DNA of 64,000 bases, from assembly GCF_023101665.1 (NCBI RefSeq), contig NZ_CP082161.1:5518001-5582000 (forward strand), written 5' to 3'. Below the pieces are notes generated by a model. It searched no databases and had not been told where the DNA came from. It saw nothing but the letters and a program-made list of their open reading frames with translations. Each line of letters starts with the position of its first letter. Position 1 is the first letter of the stretch. The translations under genes and the position numbers were made by a program. Source of the stretch: Bradyrhizobium sp. 195. Its GTDB lineage: Bacteria; Pseudomonadota; Alphaproteobacteria; Rhizobiales; Xanthobacteraceae. Below are positions 45,559 through 54,304 of this stretch, one piece after another.

Positions 45559-45966
45559 ATGGCAACCGTAAAGCTGCTTTCGGACGATGAACTCTCCACT
45601 GAAGCGCGCGCCGTCTTTGACGACATCCGCAAAGTGCGGAAATCGGATTTCGTCAACAATTTCTGGCGCGCGCTGGCGCATGATCCGAAGACGCTGCGGC
45701 GAACCTGGGAGAGCATCAAGGAGGTGATGGCTCCAGGCGCGCTCGATCCCAAGGTCAAGGAAATGCTCTATGTCGCGGTCTCGATCGCGCATGGCTGCAG
45801 CTACTGCATCCATTCGCACACCGTCGCCGCACGAGCCAAGGGCATGAGCGAGGCCGAATATGGCGAGCTGCTCGCCATCGTCGGCATGGCCGCGGAGACC
45901 AATCGTCTGGTCACAGCGCTCGGCGTGCCGGTTGATGAGGCGTTTCTGGTCGATGCCGCCGACTGA
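45559..45966 (+). CDS. Carboxymuconolactone decarboxylase family protein, AhpD-like
   Basis: 135 residues from ATG 45559; the upstream part of the open frame is out of family. The redox/active-site motif CSYCIHSHTVAARAKG near residues 78-93 contains the CxxC and His of the AhpD-like group, which act as alkylhydroperoxidases or thiol reductases. It lies between the transglutaminase and the Anbu gene on the same strand, 67 bases after one and about 107 before the other. It is not a usual Anbu partner, so it may be an insertion or a local redox companion. Confidence 0.87.
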   Translation: MATVKLLSDDELSTEARAVFDDIRKVRKSDFVNNFWRALAHDPKTLRRTWESIKEVMAPGALDPKVKEMLYVAVSIAHGCSYCIHSHTVAARAKGMSEAEYGELLAIVGMAAETNRLVTALGVPVDEAFLVDAAD

Positions 45967-46073
45967 AGCTGCCAGTTGCGTCCCGGGATGACGGCTCGCC
46001 CCCGGGAATCGGGGGTTGGAGCGGCCCTTGAAATTGGCTAGTAATTCCGCGCAAACGCGTTCGGGGACTGGAA

Positions 46074-46832
46074 ATGACCTATTGTTGTGGAATCCTGGTT
46101 CGGGACGGTCTGGTGATGATCGCCGATACCCGCACCAATGCCGGCCTCGACAACGTCTCGACCTTCCGCAAGCTTCACATCTTCTCAAAGCCCGGCGAGC
46201 GCATCATGGCGATCGCCAGCGCTGGCAACCTCGCCATCAGCCAGTCGGTATTGTCGACGCTGACCGAAGGCCTGGAAGACCCCAACACGGGCGAGCTCGA
46301 GACGCTGATGAACGCGCCGACCATGTTCCAGGCCGCCCAGCGCATCGGCCGGGCAATCCGGGCGGTGCACGCAACCGAAGGGCCGGCGCTGAGATCAGAG
46401 GACGTGTCCTTCGACGTCTCCTTTCTGTTCGGCGGCCAGATCAAGGGCTCCCGGATGCGACTGTTCATGATCTACACCGCCGGCAACTTCATCGAGTGCA
46501 CCACCGACACGCCCTATTTGCAGATCGGCGAGCACAAATACGGCAAGCCTGTGCTCGACCGCGCCATGCATTACGACGTTGAGCTCTACGAGGCGCTGAA
46601 GACCGGTCTGATCTCGATGGACTCGACCATGCGCTCGAATCTCGGCGTCGGCCTGCCGATCGACGTGCTGGTGGTACGCGCGGACGCCTGCGAGGCCGAT
46701 CTCAACCACCGCATCGAAGCGGGCGAGCCCTATTTCCACGATCTGCGCTCACGCTGGTCTGCGGCCCTGCGCGCCGCGCATCAGAACATTCCGCGGCCGC
46801 CCTACAAGAACGAAAAAGAACCGAAAACCTGA
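46074..46832 (+). CDS. Anbu, bacterial proteasome-type peptidase
   Basis: 252 residues of the Anbu (ancestral beta-subunit, COG3484) family of Ntn hydrolases. Removal of Met1 exposes Thr2 in [18 protein letters not shown], the likely nucleophile. [20 protein letters not shown] with a conserved Lys, and [16 protein letters not shown] follow, as in proteasomal beta subunits. The usual family length is about 240-250. It forms oligomeric rings in studied species. Its neighbours make and cut amide bonds, so it may degrade a peptide or a tagged protein; the substrate is unknown. Confidence 0.93.
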   Translation: MTYCCGILVRDGLVMIADTRTNAGLDNVSTFRKLHIFSKPGERIMAIASAGNLAISQSVLSTLTEGLEDPNTGELETLMNAPTMFQAAQRIGRAIRAVHATEGPALRSEDVSFDVSFLFGGQIKGSRMRLFMIYTAGNFIECTTDTPYLQIGEHKYGKPVLDRAMHYDVELYEALKTGLISMDSTMRSNLGVGLPIDVLVVRADACEADLNHRIEAGEPYFHDLRSRWSAALRAAHQNIPRPPYKNEKEPKT

Positions 46833-46851
46833 CAGCAAGAAAAGGCAGGAA

Positions 46852-47613
46852 ATGATGAGTGAAGCAAAGAAAATCGCAGTGGTGACCGGCGCCGGCACCG
46901 GCGTCGGGCGCGCGGCGTCGCTGGCATTGATGAACACCGGCTTCACCGTGGTGCTGGTCGGGCGCCGGCTCGACATGCTCGAGGAGACCGCAAAGCTCGG
47001 TCCCGCGGGCAAGAGCCTGTGCGTCACCGCCGACATGACCAAGCCGGATTCGATCGCCGCGCTGTTCGACAAGGTGAAGGCGACCTACGGCCGGCTCGAC
47101 GTGCTGTTCAACAATGCCGGCATGGGCGCGCCTCCGGTGAATTTCGAAGATCTCACTCTCGAGCAGTGGCAGGCGGTGGTGAACACCAACCTCACCGGCC
47201 CGTTCCTGTGCACCCAGCACGCCTTCCGCATCATGAAGGACCAGAGCCCGCGCGGCGGCCGCATCATCAACAACGGTTCGATCTCGGCGCATGCGCCGCG
47301 GCCGTTCTCGGCGGCCTACACCTCGACCAAGCACGCCATCACGGGCCTGACCAAGGCCAGCAACCTCGACGGCCGCATGTACGATATCGCCGTCGGCCAG
47401 GTCGACATCGGCAATGCCGCGACCCCGATGACCGATCGTATGGTCAACGGCCCCGGCGTGCTGCAGCCCGACGGCACGTCGAAGCAGGAACCCCGCATGG
47501 ACGCCAAAGCGGTCGGCGATGCCGTCGCCTACATGGCCGGCCTGCCACTCGACGCCAACGTGCTGACGATGACGGTGATGGCGACCAAGATGCCGTTCGT
47601 CGGACGGGGCTGA
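46852..47613 (+). CDS. Short-chain dehydrogenase/reductase (SDR)
   Basis: 253 residues, classical SDR. The cofactor motif [14 protein letters not shown] is near residues 10-23, NNAGMGAP near 87, and the catalytic Ser/Tyr/Lys are in [10 protein letters not shown] near 142 and [10 protein letters not shown] near 157-166. It begins with two consecutive ATG codons after AGGAAATG-like ribosome site sequence, 19 bases behind the Anbu gene, so it may be read from the same transcript. Substrate unknown. Confidence 0.88.
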   Translation: MMSEAKKIAVVTGAGTGVGRAASLALMNTGFTVVLVGRRLDMLEETAKLGPAGKSLCVTADMTKPDSIAALFDKVKATYGRLDVLFNNAGMGAPPVNFEDLTLEQWQAVVNTNLTGPFLCTQHAFRIMKDQSPRGGRIINNGSISAHAPRPFSAAYTSTKHAITGLTKASNLDGRMYDIAVGQVDIGNAATPMTDRMVNGPGVLQPDGTSKQEPRMDAKAVGDAVAYMAGLPLDANVLTMTVMATKMPFVGRG

Positions 47614-47632
47614 AGCACGCTTCTCCAACGAT

Positions 47633-47719
47633 CGTCATTGCGAGCGCAGCGAAGCAATCCAGGATCTTTCCGCAGAGGGATTCTGGATTGCTTCGTCGCA
47701 AGGGCTCCTTGCAATGACG
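47633..47719. repeat. Palindromic repeat, CGTCATTGCGAGCG family (copy 4)
   Basis: Arms CGTCATTGCGAGCGCAGCGA and CTCCTTGCAATGACG, with GGATTGCTTCGTCGCA on the right side. It lies between convergent SDR and MFS genes, 15 bases from the MFS stop codon. Confidence 0.85.
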
Positions 47720-47734
47720 TGGAGAGAACTTCCC

Positions 47735-48973
47735 CTACTCTAAGCTTTCCACCTTCCGCAGGCTGGGAAACAGCTTCATCCACAAGAGCGCCACTGCGAC
47801 GGTGGCAACGCCGCCGAATACGGCGGCCGGCATGGCACCGAGCAGCGCGGCTGCCACCCCGCTCTCGAACTGCCCGAGCTGGTTCGAGGCGTTGATGAAG
47901 AGGAAGTTGACCGCGCCGACCCGGCCGCGCATCTCGTCGGGCGTTGCGAGCTGCACCAGTGAGAAGCGGATCACGACGCTGATCGTATCGGCGGCTCCGA
48001 GAATCGCGAGCGCGAGCACCGACAGCCACATCCAGGACGACAACGCGAACACGATCGTGGCGAGGCCGAACACGATCACGGCCTGGAACATGCGCAGGCC
48101 CACATGCGTGGAGATGGCGTGGCGCGCCAGGACCATGGTCATCAGGAGCGCGCCTACCGCGGGCGCCGCACGCAGCACGCCGAGCCCGACCGGCCCGGTC
48201 TGGAGGATGTCGCGGGCATAGATCGGCAACAGTGCCGTGACGCCGCCGAACAGCACCGCGAACAGATCGAGCGAGATGGTGCCGAGGATTGCGGGATTAC
48301 GGCGGATGAAGCGGACGCCGGCGAAGATATTGTCCGAGTTCGTCCCCTCCTTCGCGATGGCCTGCGGGCGCGGCCGGATAAAGCCGGTCAGGACCATCCC
48401 GAAGATCCAGAACAGGACCATCATGGCATAGGCAAGATGCGGGGCGACCGCATAGGCGAAGCCGCCGAGCGCCGGCCCGGTGATGGTCGCGACCTGCGCC
48501 GCGCCGCTAGAGACGGCGGTGGCGCGCTGGAGCGAGCCCTGCGGCGCGATCAACGGCAGCAGCGCCGCCGTAGTCGGGCTTTCGAACGCGCCGGCAATGC
48601 CGAGCACGAAGGTCGCGATGAAGATCTGCACCTCGCTGACCGCACCGAGATAGGTGATCGCAGCGAGATAGAGCGCGGTTGCGGCTTCCACGAGCTGACA
48701 GAGCTGGACCACGCGCTTGCGCTCGAAGCGGTCGGCGGCGTGGCCGGCGACGAACACCAGGAGCGCGGTGGGCAGGAACTGGACTAGGCCGACCATGCCG
48801 AGGTCGAAGGCCGAGCCGGTGAGATCGTAGATCTGCCAGCCGATCGCGACCGCCGCGATCTGGCTGGAAAAGCGCGACAGGCTGCGCGAGAGCAGGAAGA
48901 ACAGGAAGGCGCGGTGGGTGAGGAGCTCGCGGGCAGTTACCGGCGGATTCGCTGCTATTGGCTGCTCTGACAT
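47735..48973 (-). CDS. MFS transporter, EntS/MFS_3-like
   Basis: A 412-residue twelve-span exporter. The opening TARELLTHRAFLFFLLSRSL and SQIAAVAIGWQIYDLTGSAF are typical of the MFS_3 group that includes the enterobactin exporter EntS. The conserved cytoplasmic loop HAADRFERKRVVQL is near residues 77-90. The ATG at 48973 is the start of choice. It is not linked to siderophore genes here, so the cargo is unknown. Confidence 0.88.
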   Translation of the reverse strand: MSEQPIAANPPVTARELLTHRAFLFFLLSRSLSRFSSQIAAVAIGWQIYDLTGSAFDLGMVGLVQFLPTALLVFVAGHAADRFERKRVVQLCQLVEAATALYLAAITYLGAVSEVQIFIATFVLGIAGAFESPTTAALLPLIAPQGSLQRATAVSSGAAQVATITGPALGGFAYAVAPHLAYAMMVLFWIFGMVLTGFIRPRPQAIAKEGTNSDNIFAGVRFIRRNPAILGTISLDLFAVLFGGVTALLPIYARDILQTGPVGLGVLRAAPAVGALLMTMVLARHAISTHVGLRMFQAVIVFGLATIVFALSSWMWLSVLALAILGAADTISVVIRFSLVQLATPDEMRGRVGAVNFLFINASNQLGQFESGVAAALLGAMPAAVFGGVATVAVALLWMKLFPSLRKVESLE

Positions 48974-49127
48974 CGCCTCTTGCGTGACCCCTGAAACGTC
49001 GCTCCTATGGACGTGCCTCGCGTGACTGACTGGGACCCTCTTGTCAACAGCAGGCGGCTGGGGGGACCTTCCGGCATTGCCTTTGCAGCGCAGGCGCGGC
49101 CATAATCATTGAGGGTTCGGGGACATC

Positions 49128-50378
49128 ATGCTGCGCTTGCAATCGGCACTCGGCATTTTCGCATTGCTGTTGATCGCCTTCGCGCTCGCAGAGAATCGGC
49201 GCGCCGTGTCGCTGCGACAGGCGGCGATCGGCCTCCTCGCCACTTTCGTCACCGCGATCGCGCTCCTGAAGCTGCCGATCGTCGCGCGCGCCTTCGGTGC
49301 CATCAACGAGGCGGTCGGCGCGATCTCGGCGGCCTCGCGCGCCGGGTCCGCCTTCGTGTTCGGCTATATCTGCGGCGGCACCCTGCCGTTCGATTTGAAG
49401 GTGCCGGGCGCCGATTTCATCCTGGCGTTCCAGGCGCTGCCGATCGTGCTGGTCATGAGCGTGCTGACGACGCTGCTGTTCTATTGGCGCGTGCTGCCGC
49501 CGATCGTGCGAGGCATGGCCCGGCTGCTGGAGCGGACGCTGGGCGTCGGCGGCGCGGTGGGCCTGTCGACCGCAGCCAACATCTTTCTCGGCATGGTCGA
49601 GGCACCGCTGTTCGTGCGGCCCTATCTGAAACAGATGACCCGCAGCGAGCTGTTCCTGGTGATGACCGGCGGCATGGCAGGCATCGCAGGCACGGTGCTG
49701 GTGCTCTATGCGACGTTCCTTGCTCCCCTCATCCCTGATGCCGCCGCGCATTTCGTCATCGCCTCCGTGCTGGGCGCGCCGGCCGCGATCCTCATCAGCC
49801 TGATCATGGTGCCTGAAACCTCCGACAAGCGCACCGGCGGCACGTTGGAAGACCCCGAGATGGAGGTCTCCGGCACGATGGATGCGATCGTGAAGGGCAC
49901 CAGCGCAGGGATTGAGCTGCTGATCAACATCGTCGCAATGCTGCTGGTGCTGGTGGCGCTGGTCTATCTCGTCAACGCCATCCTCGGCCTGTTGCCACAC
50001 ATCGGCGGCGCCGCGATCTCGTTGCAGCGCCTGCTTGGGCTCGTGATGGCGCCGGTGTGCTGGCTGATGGGACTGCCGTGGGATCAGGCCGTGACCGCCG
50101 GCAGCCTGATGGGTACCAAGACCGTACTCAACGAATTGATCGCCTATGTCGAGTTCTCAAAGCTGCCGGGCGACGCGCTCGATCCGCGCTCGCGCCTGAT
50201 CATGCTCTATGCGATGTGCGGCTTCGCCAATTTCGCCAGCCTCGGCATCATGATCGGCGGCCTGGGAGTGATGGCGCCCGAGCGGCGCGAGGAGATCAAC
50301 GCGCTCGGACTGAAGTCGATCGTGTCGGGGACGCTGACGACGTGCTTGATGGGGGCGGTGGTGGGGGTGTTGAGCTAG
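49128..50378 (+). CDS. Concentrative nucleoside transporter, NupC family
   Basis: 416 residues of the CNT family that imports nucleosides with H+ or Na+. Family motifs seen include SAFVFGYICGG near residue 74-84, TAANIFLGMVEAPLFVRPYL near 146-165 with the QTEA-like/EAPL substrate site, and GSLMGTKTVLNELIAYVEF near 325-343 with the conserved NE. Three N-terminal spans precede the core as in bacterial NupC. It lies alone between the MFS gene and a double palindrome. Confidence 0.92.
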   Translation: MLRLQSALGIFALLLIAFALAENRRAVSLRQAAIGLLATFVTAIALLKLPIVARAFGAINEAVGAISAASRAGSAFVFGYICGGTLPFDLKVPGADFILAFQALPIVLVMSVLTTLLFYWRVLPPIVRGMARLLERTLGVGGAVGLSTAANIFLGMVEAPLFVRPYLKQMTRSELFLVMTGGMAGIAGTVLVLYATFLAPLIPDAAAHFVIASVLGAPAAILISLIMVPETSDKRTGGTLEDPEMEVSGTMDAIVKGTSAGIELLINIVAMLLVLVALVYLVNAILGLLPHIGGAAISLQRLLGLVMAPVCWLMGLPWDQAVTAGSLMGTKTVLNELIAYVEFSKLPGDALDPRSRLIMLYAMCGFANFASLGIMIGGLGVMAPERREEINALGLKSIVSGTLTTCLMGAVVGVLS

Positions 50379-50388
50379 CAACGAGTCC

Positions 50389-50475
50389 GTAGCCCGGATG
50401 GAGCGAAGCGCAATCCGGGACTTTCTAGCTCGTTGCTGACGGTGTCCCGGATGTCGCTGCGCTCATCCGGGCTAC
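50389..50475. repeat. Palindromic repeat, GTAGCCCGGATGGAGCG family
   Basis: Inverted repeat with arms GTAGCCCGGATGGAGCGAAG and CGCTGCGCTCATCCGGGCTAC. Only one copy is seen in this window. It directly adjoins a copy of the CGTCATTGCGAG family on its right. Confidence 0.8.
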
Positions 50476-50483
50476 TAGAAAAT

Positions 50484-50571
50484 CGTCATTGCGAGCGCAG
50501 CGAAGCAATCCAGAAATGTGTCCGCGGAAATAGTCTGGATTGCTTCGTCGCAAGAGCTCCTCGCAATGACG
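50484..50571. repeat. Palindromic repeat, CGTCATTGCGAGCG family (copy 5)
   Basis: Arms CGTCATTGCGAGCGCAGCGA and GAGCTCCTCGCAATGACG around TCCGCGGAAATAGTCTGGA. It lies 8 bases from the preceding repeat and ends 18 bases before the cupin gene's stop codon. Confidence 0.85.
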
Positions 50572-50588
50572 AGGAGAGAGAGTGTGGC

Positions 50589-51116
50589 CTACGCCTTCAA
50601 CTCCACCGTCCGGAACTCCGCCGGCAGGATCACCTCCAGCAGCTCGACGTCGTCGGAATAGTCCAGGATCATGTGCTTGATCTTCGGCGGCTGGGTCCAG
50701 GCGCTGCCTTCTTTCATGAGCGTCTCGCCCTGCCCGTCCATGTAGGTCTTCACCCAGCCCTTGAGCACGTAGACCATCTGGAATTCGACGTCGTGAAAGT
50801 GCAGCTTCGAGACCTCGGCCGGATTGCAGGGGCCTTGCAGGCGGATCACATGCGCTTGCGCGAGACCATGGGACGCTGCGGCAATGCCGAGGTCACGATA
50901 CTTGGCGTAGGCGCGCAGGCCGTCGGCCTTGAAGTCTTCCTCGCGGTGATGGCTGATCGCGATGCGTTGTCTAGGGCGCGCGGGCTTTTTCGGAGTCACA
51001 ATGCGGGCCTTCGCCTTCACCGCTTTGCGCGCCGACGATCGCGCCGCCGCCTTTGCTCCGCTGCGCTTCTTCACCGCACTCTTCGTTGCGGGTCTTGATG
51101 CCTTTTGCTTGGCCAT
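50589..51116 (-). CDS. Cupin-domain protein with a basic, histone-H1-like tail
   Basis: 175 residues in two parts. Residues 1-55 are Lys/Ala/Arg/Ser-rich with almost no hydrophobics (KSAVKKRSGAKAAARSSARK), resembling the disordered tails of histone H1-like or HU-like DNA-binding proteins. Residues 70-175 form a single cupin barrel: KLHFHDVEFQMVYVLKGWVK carries the metal-binding His-His-Glu set, and GSAWTQPPKIKHMILDYS follows. The cupin ligand is unknown. It is convergent with the CNT transporter gene. The basic segment could instead bind RNA. Confidence 0.83.
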   Translation of the reverse strand: MAKQKASRPATKSAVKKRSGAKAAARSSARKAVKAKARIVTPKKPARPRQRIAISHHREEDFKADGLRAYAKYRDLGIAAASHGLAQAHVIRLQGPCNPAEVSKLHFHDVEFQMVYVLKGWVKTYMDGQGETLMKEGSAWTQPPKIKHMILDYSDDVELLEVILPAEFRTVELKA

Positions 51117-51322
51117 TGTCTGCCTCCCTGATCTGAGCCGCGCCCGCCGGACGGGTACGACCCGAAGGCAGATTATCCAGTCTTGGACGAGGCAGCAATT
51201 GCGGGCTGGTCAGTCGAAGATCCAATCGTAGCTTGTCCCAAGCTGTCGTGGCGAGCCGACGTCGTCTCGTATTCGTTCCCACGCTGAATTAATCTCGCCG
51301 GGAGATCCTGGGGAATTGATTC

Positions 51323-53452
51323 ATGGGAAGCAGCGTAGGTCAGCGTGCATTTCAAAATGCCCGGCTTCAGAAACGACAGAAAGCCGAAGTGCTGCCATTG
51401 CTCGGGCATGCACTCCAGTTGCACAAGATGGGGCTTTTGCCGGAGGCCCAGGCCGCCTATCGCCAACTCCTGCAGCTCGCCCCCAACCAATTCATCGCGC
51501 TGCATATGCTTGGCGTGTTGGAGGCCGACACCAAGAACTATCAGCAGGCGGAAATTCTGCTGAGCCGGGCGGTTGCCGTCGATCCGCGGTCGGCCGATGC
51601 TCATATGAGCCTCGGCGTCGCGCTCAACGGACTACGGCGTCACGGCGAGGCCTGCGCGAGCTATCGCAAGGCCCTCGCCTTGCGGCCCAACCACGCCGTA
51701 ACCCTCTCCAATCTCGGTAACGCGAGCGTGGCCCTCGACCTTCACGAGGAGGCACTCCACAACTACGACAAGGCGCTCGCACTCGACGCAAACCTTGCTG
51801 AAGCCCATAACGGCCGGGGTTGGGCGCTCAGCCGTCTGCGCAATTATGACGGGGCGCTCGCAAGCCTCGACCGCGCGCTATCGATCAAGCCTGACTACGC
51901 CGCAGCGCTGGCGAACCGCGCGGTTGCATTGCGGGAACTTCAGCGATTCGATGAAGCCCTGGGAGATGGCAATCGGGCCGTCGGGCTGGCACCCGACGAG
52001 GCGAACGGGTGGCTCGCGCGGGCCAGTGTCCTGCTCCAGATCCAGCAAATTGCCCAGGCATCGCACGATTGCGAGCAGGCCCTCGCGATCGCTCCCGATT
52101 CCATTCAAGCTCACCTGGTGCTGGGCCTTTGCCTCGCCGGGCTTGGCCGGGTCGACGAAGCCCTGGCCAGCTTTGACAGAGCCCTCGACATCCAGCCTGA
52201 CCTCCAGAGCGCGATCTCCAACAAGATATTCACGCTCGATTTTGTGGGGGACGCCACCGTCGAACGGCACCAGCAGGCGCGGCAGGTATGGTGGGAGCGT
52301 GTCGGCGCGAAGATCGCCTCGGAGGCGGCCGGACCGCATGACAACAGCCGCGATCCGGATCGCCGCCTCGTGCTTGGCTATGTCTCGTCGGACTTCAACG
52401 CGCATTCGGCTGCGTTCATTTTCAAGCCGGTCCTGCAACATCACGACCGGGCACAGTTCGAGATCGTTTGCTACTCTTGTTCGTCAAAAGTGGACACGAC
52501 GACCAGCGAATTTCAAGGGATTGCCGACCGCTGGCGCGACGCCTCGCAATGGACCGACGAGCGTCTCGCCGCCGAGATCCGCGCCGATGGCGTCGATATC
52601 CTGATCGATCTGTCCGGCCATACCAGAGGAAACCGGCTCAGCGTGTTTGCACGCAAGCCGGCGCCGATCCAGGTCCATGGCTGGGGCCACGGCACTGGCA
52701 CCGGACTGCCGACGATCGACTATCTGTTCTCGGACCCCGTCGCGATTCCTTTCGCGGTCCGGGATCTGTTTGCGGAAACTGTTGTCGACCTGCCGTGCTT
52801 TGTAACGCTGACGCCACTGCCGGCCGGGATCGAGCAGGCGCCGACCCCGGCGATCTCGAACCGCTTCGTCACATTCGGCGTCTTCAACCGCATCAGCAAG
52901 ATTTCGGACGAGGCAGCGGAAGTCTGGTCCAGGATTCTCGAGCGAGTGCCGGGTTCGCGCCTGCTGATCAAGGATGTTGCGCTGGACGACCAGCTGGTCC
53001 GCGACAATCTGCTGGCGCGGTTTGCGGCTTGCGGATTGCCGGCCGAACGTATCGATCTGCTCGGAGCCACCTTGCGGGGCGAACATCTGGCATCGTTCAA
53101 TCGCGTCGATATCTGCCTCGACCCGTTCCCGCAGAACGGCGGCGTCAGCACCTGGGAGGCCTTGCAGATGGGCGTGCCGGTGGTGGCGAAACTCGGCAAC
53201 AGCCTGCCCAGCCGTGCTGCCGGCTCCATCCTCACGGCGCTTGGCCTGCCGCACTGGGTTACGGATAGCAATGAGGGATATATCGAAATCGCTGTCTGCC
53301 ATGCAGTTGAGATCGGTGAACTCGATCGCTTGCGCCGCGACCTGCCTGGACAGATCGACTCCGCAGCCGCCGGCAACCCTGTCCCCTATGCGCGGGCGGT
53401 GGACGAGGCCTATCGCGCAATGTGGAAGCGCTATTGCAACGGCGGCGCATGA
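51323..53452 (+). CDS. TPR protein with O-GlcNAc-transferase-like (GT41) domain
   Basis: 709 residues. About eight tetratricopeptide repeats fill residues 25-305 (units such as AEAHNGRGWALSRLRNYDGALASL). The C-terminal GT41/SPINDLY-like catalytic domain follows to the end: LGYVSSDFNAHSAAFIF near 353, DILIDLSGHTRGNRLSVFARKPAPIQVHGWGHGTGTGLP from about 425-463 with the conserved His, and DPFPQNGGVSTWEALQMGVP near 595-614. It probably transfers a sugar from a UDP-sugar to a protein or an acceptor. The start has GGGGA upstream. It stands alone. Confidence 0.87.
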   Translation: MGSSVGQRAFQNARLQKRQKAEVLPLLGHALQLHKMGLLPEAQAAYRQLLQLAPNQFIALHMLGVLEADTKNYQQAEILLSRAVAVDPRSADAHMSLGVALNGLRRHGEACASYRKALALRPNHAVTLSNLGNASVALDLHEEALHNYDKALALDANLAEAHNGRGWALSRLRNYDGALASLDRALSIKPDYAAALANRAVALRELQRFDEALGDGNRAVGLAPDEANGWLARASVLLQIQQIAQASHDCEQALAIAPDSIQAHLVLGLCLAGLGRVDEALASFDRALDIQPDLQSAISNKIFTLDFVGDATVERHQQARQVWWERVGAKIASEAAGPHDNSRDPDRRLVLGYVSSDFNAHSAAFIFKPVLQHHDRAQFEIVCYSCSSKVDTTTSEFQGIADRWRDASQWTDERLAAEIRADGVDILIDLSGHTRGNRLSVFARKPAPIQVHGWGHGTGTGLPTIDYLFSDPVAIPFAVRDLFAETVVDLPCFVTLTPLPAGIEQAPTPAISNRFVTFGVFNRISKISDEAAEVWSRILERVPGSRLLIKDVALDDQLVRDNLLARFAACGLPAERIDLLGATLRGEHLASFNRVDICLDPFPQNGGVSTWEALQMGVPVVAKLGNSLPSRAAGSILTALGLPHWVTDSNEGYIEIAVCHAVEIGELDRLRRDLPGQIDSAAAGNPVPYARAVDEAYRAMWKRYCNGGA

Positions 53453-53526
53453 TTGCGTGTTCGCGGGCGGACAGCGACACGCGCAGCCGATGCTAGTCCA
53501 TCCTGCGCAGTTCCAACGCAGATATC

Positions 53527-53623
53527 GTAGGGTGGGCAAAGCGGAGCGTGCCCACCATGCCCATGCAATCGCGGAGAGATATGGTGGGCACGGCTCGCAA
53601 GCGCGCGCCTTTGCCCGCCCTAC
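53527..53623. repeat. Palindromic repeat, GTAGGGTGGGCAAAGCG family (copy 2)
   Basis: Arms GTAGGGTGGGCAAAGCGGAG and GCGCCTTTGCCCGCCCTAC. It lies between the convergent TPR-transferase and usg genes, like copy 1 between convergent genes at 36134. Confidence 0.85.
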
Positions 53624-53639
53624 GAGACCGGTGTCCGCC

Positions 53640-53927
53640 TCAATGCAGCCGGAACACGCCATCCACGGCGCGCAGCTCGGCCGGCTTGATCAGCTTGGAA
53701 TGCGCGACGGTGACCGAATGAAGGGGGCCGTCGAGCTTCTCCTGCCAGAACGCCAGGAAATCCTTCAGCGCCGGGAATTTCGGAAACATGTCGTAGTTCT
53801 GCCAGACGTAGGTCTGTAGCAGCGAGGGATGATCCGGCATCCGATAGAGAATTTGTGCCGTCGTCAGCCCGTAACCCAGCATCTGTTTCCGGAAGTCCTC
53901 GGAAACGCCCCCACTCCGCAAGTCCAT
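53640..53927 (-). CDS. Usg family protein
   Basis: 95 residues from ATG 53927, chosen because a near-perfect AAAGGAGG lies 8 bases upstream; the longer frame to 53990 is therefore unlikely. It belongs to the Usg family, small alphaproteobacterial proteins named from a gene near trp genes. Typical sequence: YGLTTAQILYRMPDHPSLLQ and YVWQNYDMFPKFPALKDFL with HSVTVAHSKLIKP. The role is unknown. The divergent promoter region with groES lies upstream. Confidence 0.9.
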   Translation of the reverse strand: MDLRSGGVSEDFRKQMLGYGLTTAQILYRMPDHPSLLQTYVWQNYDMFPKFPALKDFLAFWQEKLDGPLHSVTVAHSKLIKPAELRAVDGVFRLH

Positions 53928-54234
53928 GCCAACCTCCTTTGCAGGAGCGCATTCAAGGGCGGCTTGGTCGGTGTGCGCCTTACGAGCCACCTGGTACTGA
54001 TGCGCTCACATGAGAGAAATGTGACGCAAACTGACAATTCATCTCAAGCCCAAAAGTTTAACAAGCTGTTGAAATTCAATGCGTTAGCAGCAGATGCGGC
54101 ACCGTGCTAATACGGACCCGACCTCGGTTAACGATGGAAAAGAGATTCTGGCAATCCGCGCTTCCGGGTGCCGATTTTTCTGCTAGAAGCCCTTGCTCCC
54201 GCAAAATTCCTGTCCTATTTCAGCCTCGCCTGTG

Positions 54235-54261
54235 CTAGCACTCGCGGGCACCGATTGCTAA
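54235..54261 (+). promoter_or_regulatory. CIRCE operator (HrcA binding site) of groESL
   Basis: CTAGCACTC-N9-GATTGCTAA, one mismatch per arm from the CIRCE consensus TTAGCACTC-N9-GAGTGCTAA. It lies 44 bases before the groES start, the usual place. It predicts repression by HrcA and derepression on heat shock. A weak candidate promoter, TTGCTC (54193) with TATTTC (54216) and a 17-base gap, precedes it. The remaining 377 bases between usg and groES hold no gene. Confidence 0.85.
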
Positions 54262-54304
54262 CAATCTGAAAATCTCAACCCGAGCAAATGCTTAGGAGGA
54301 CTGC

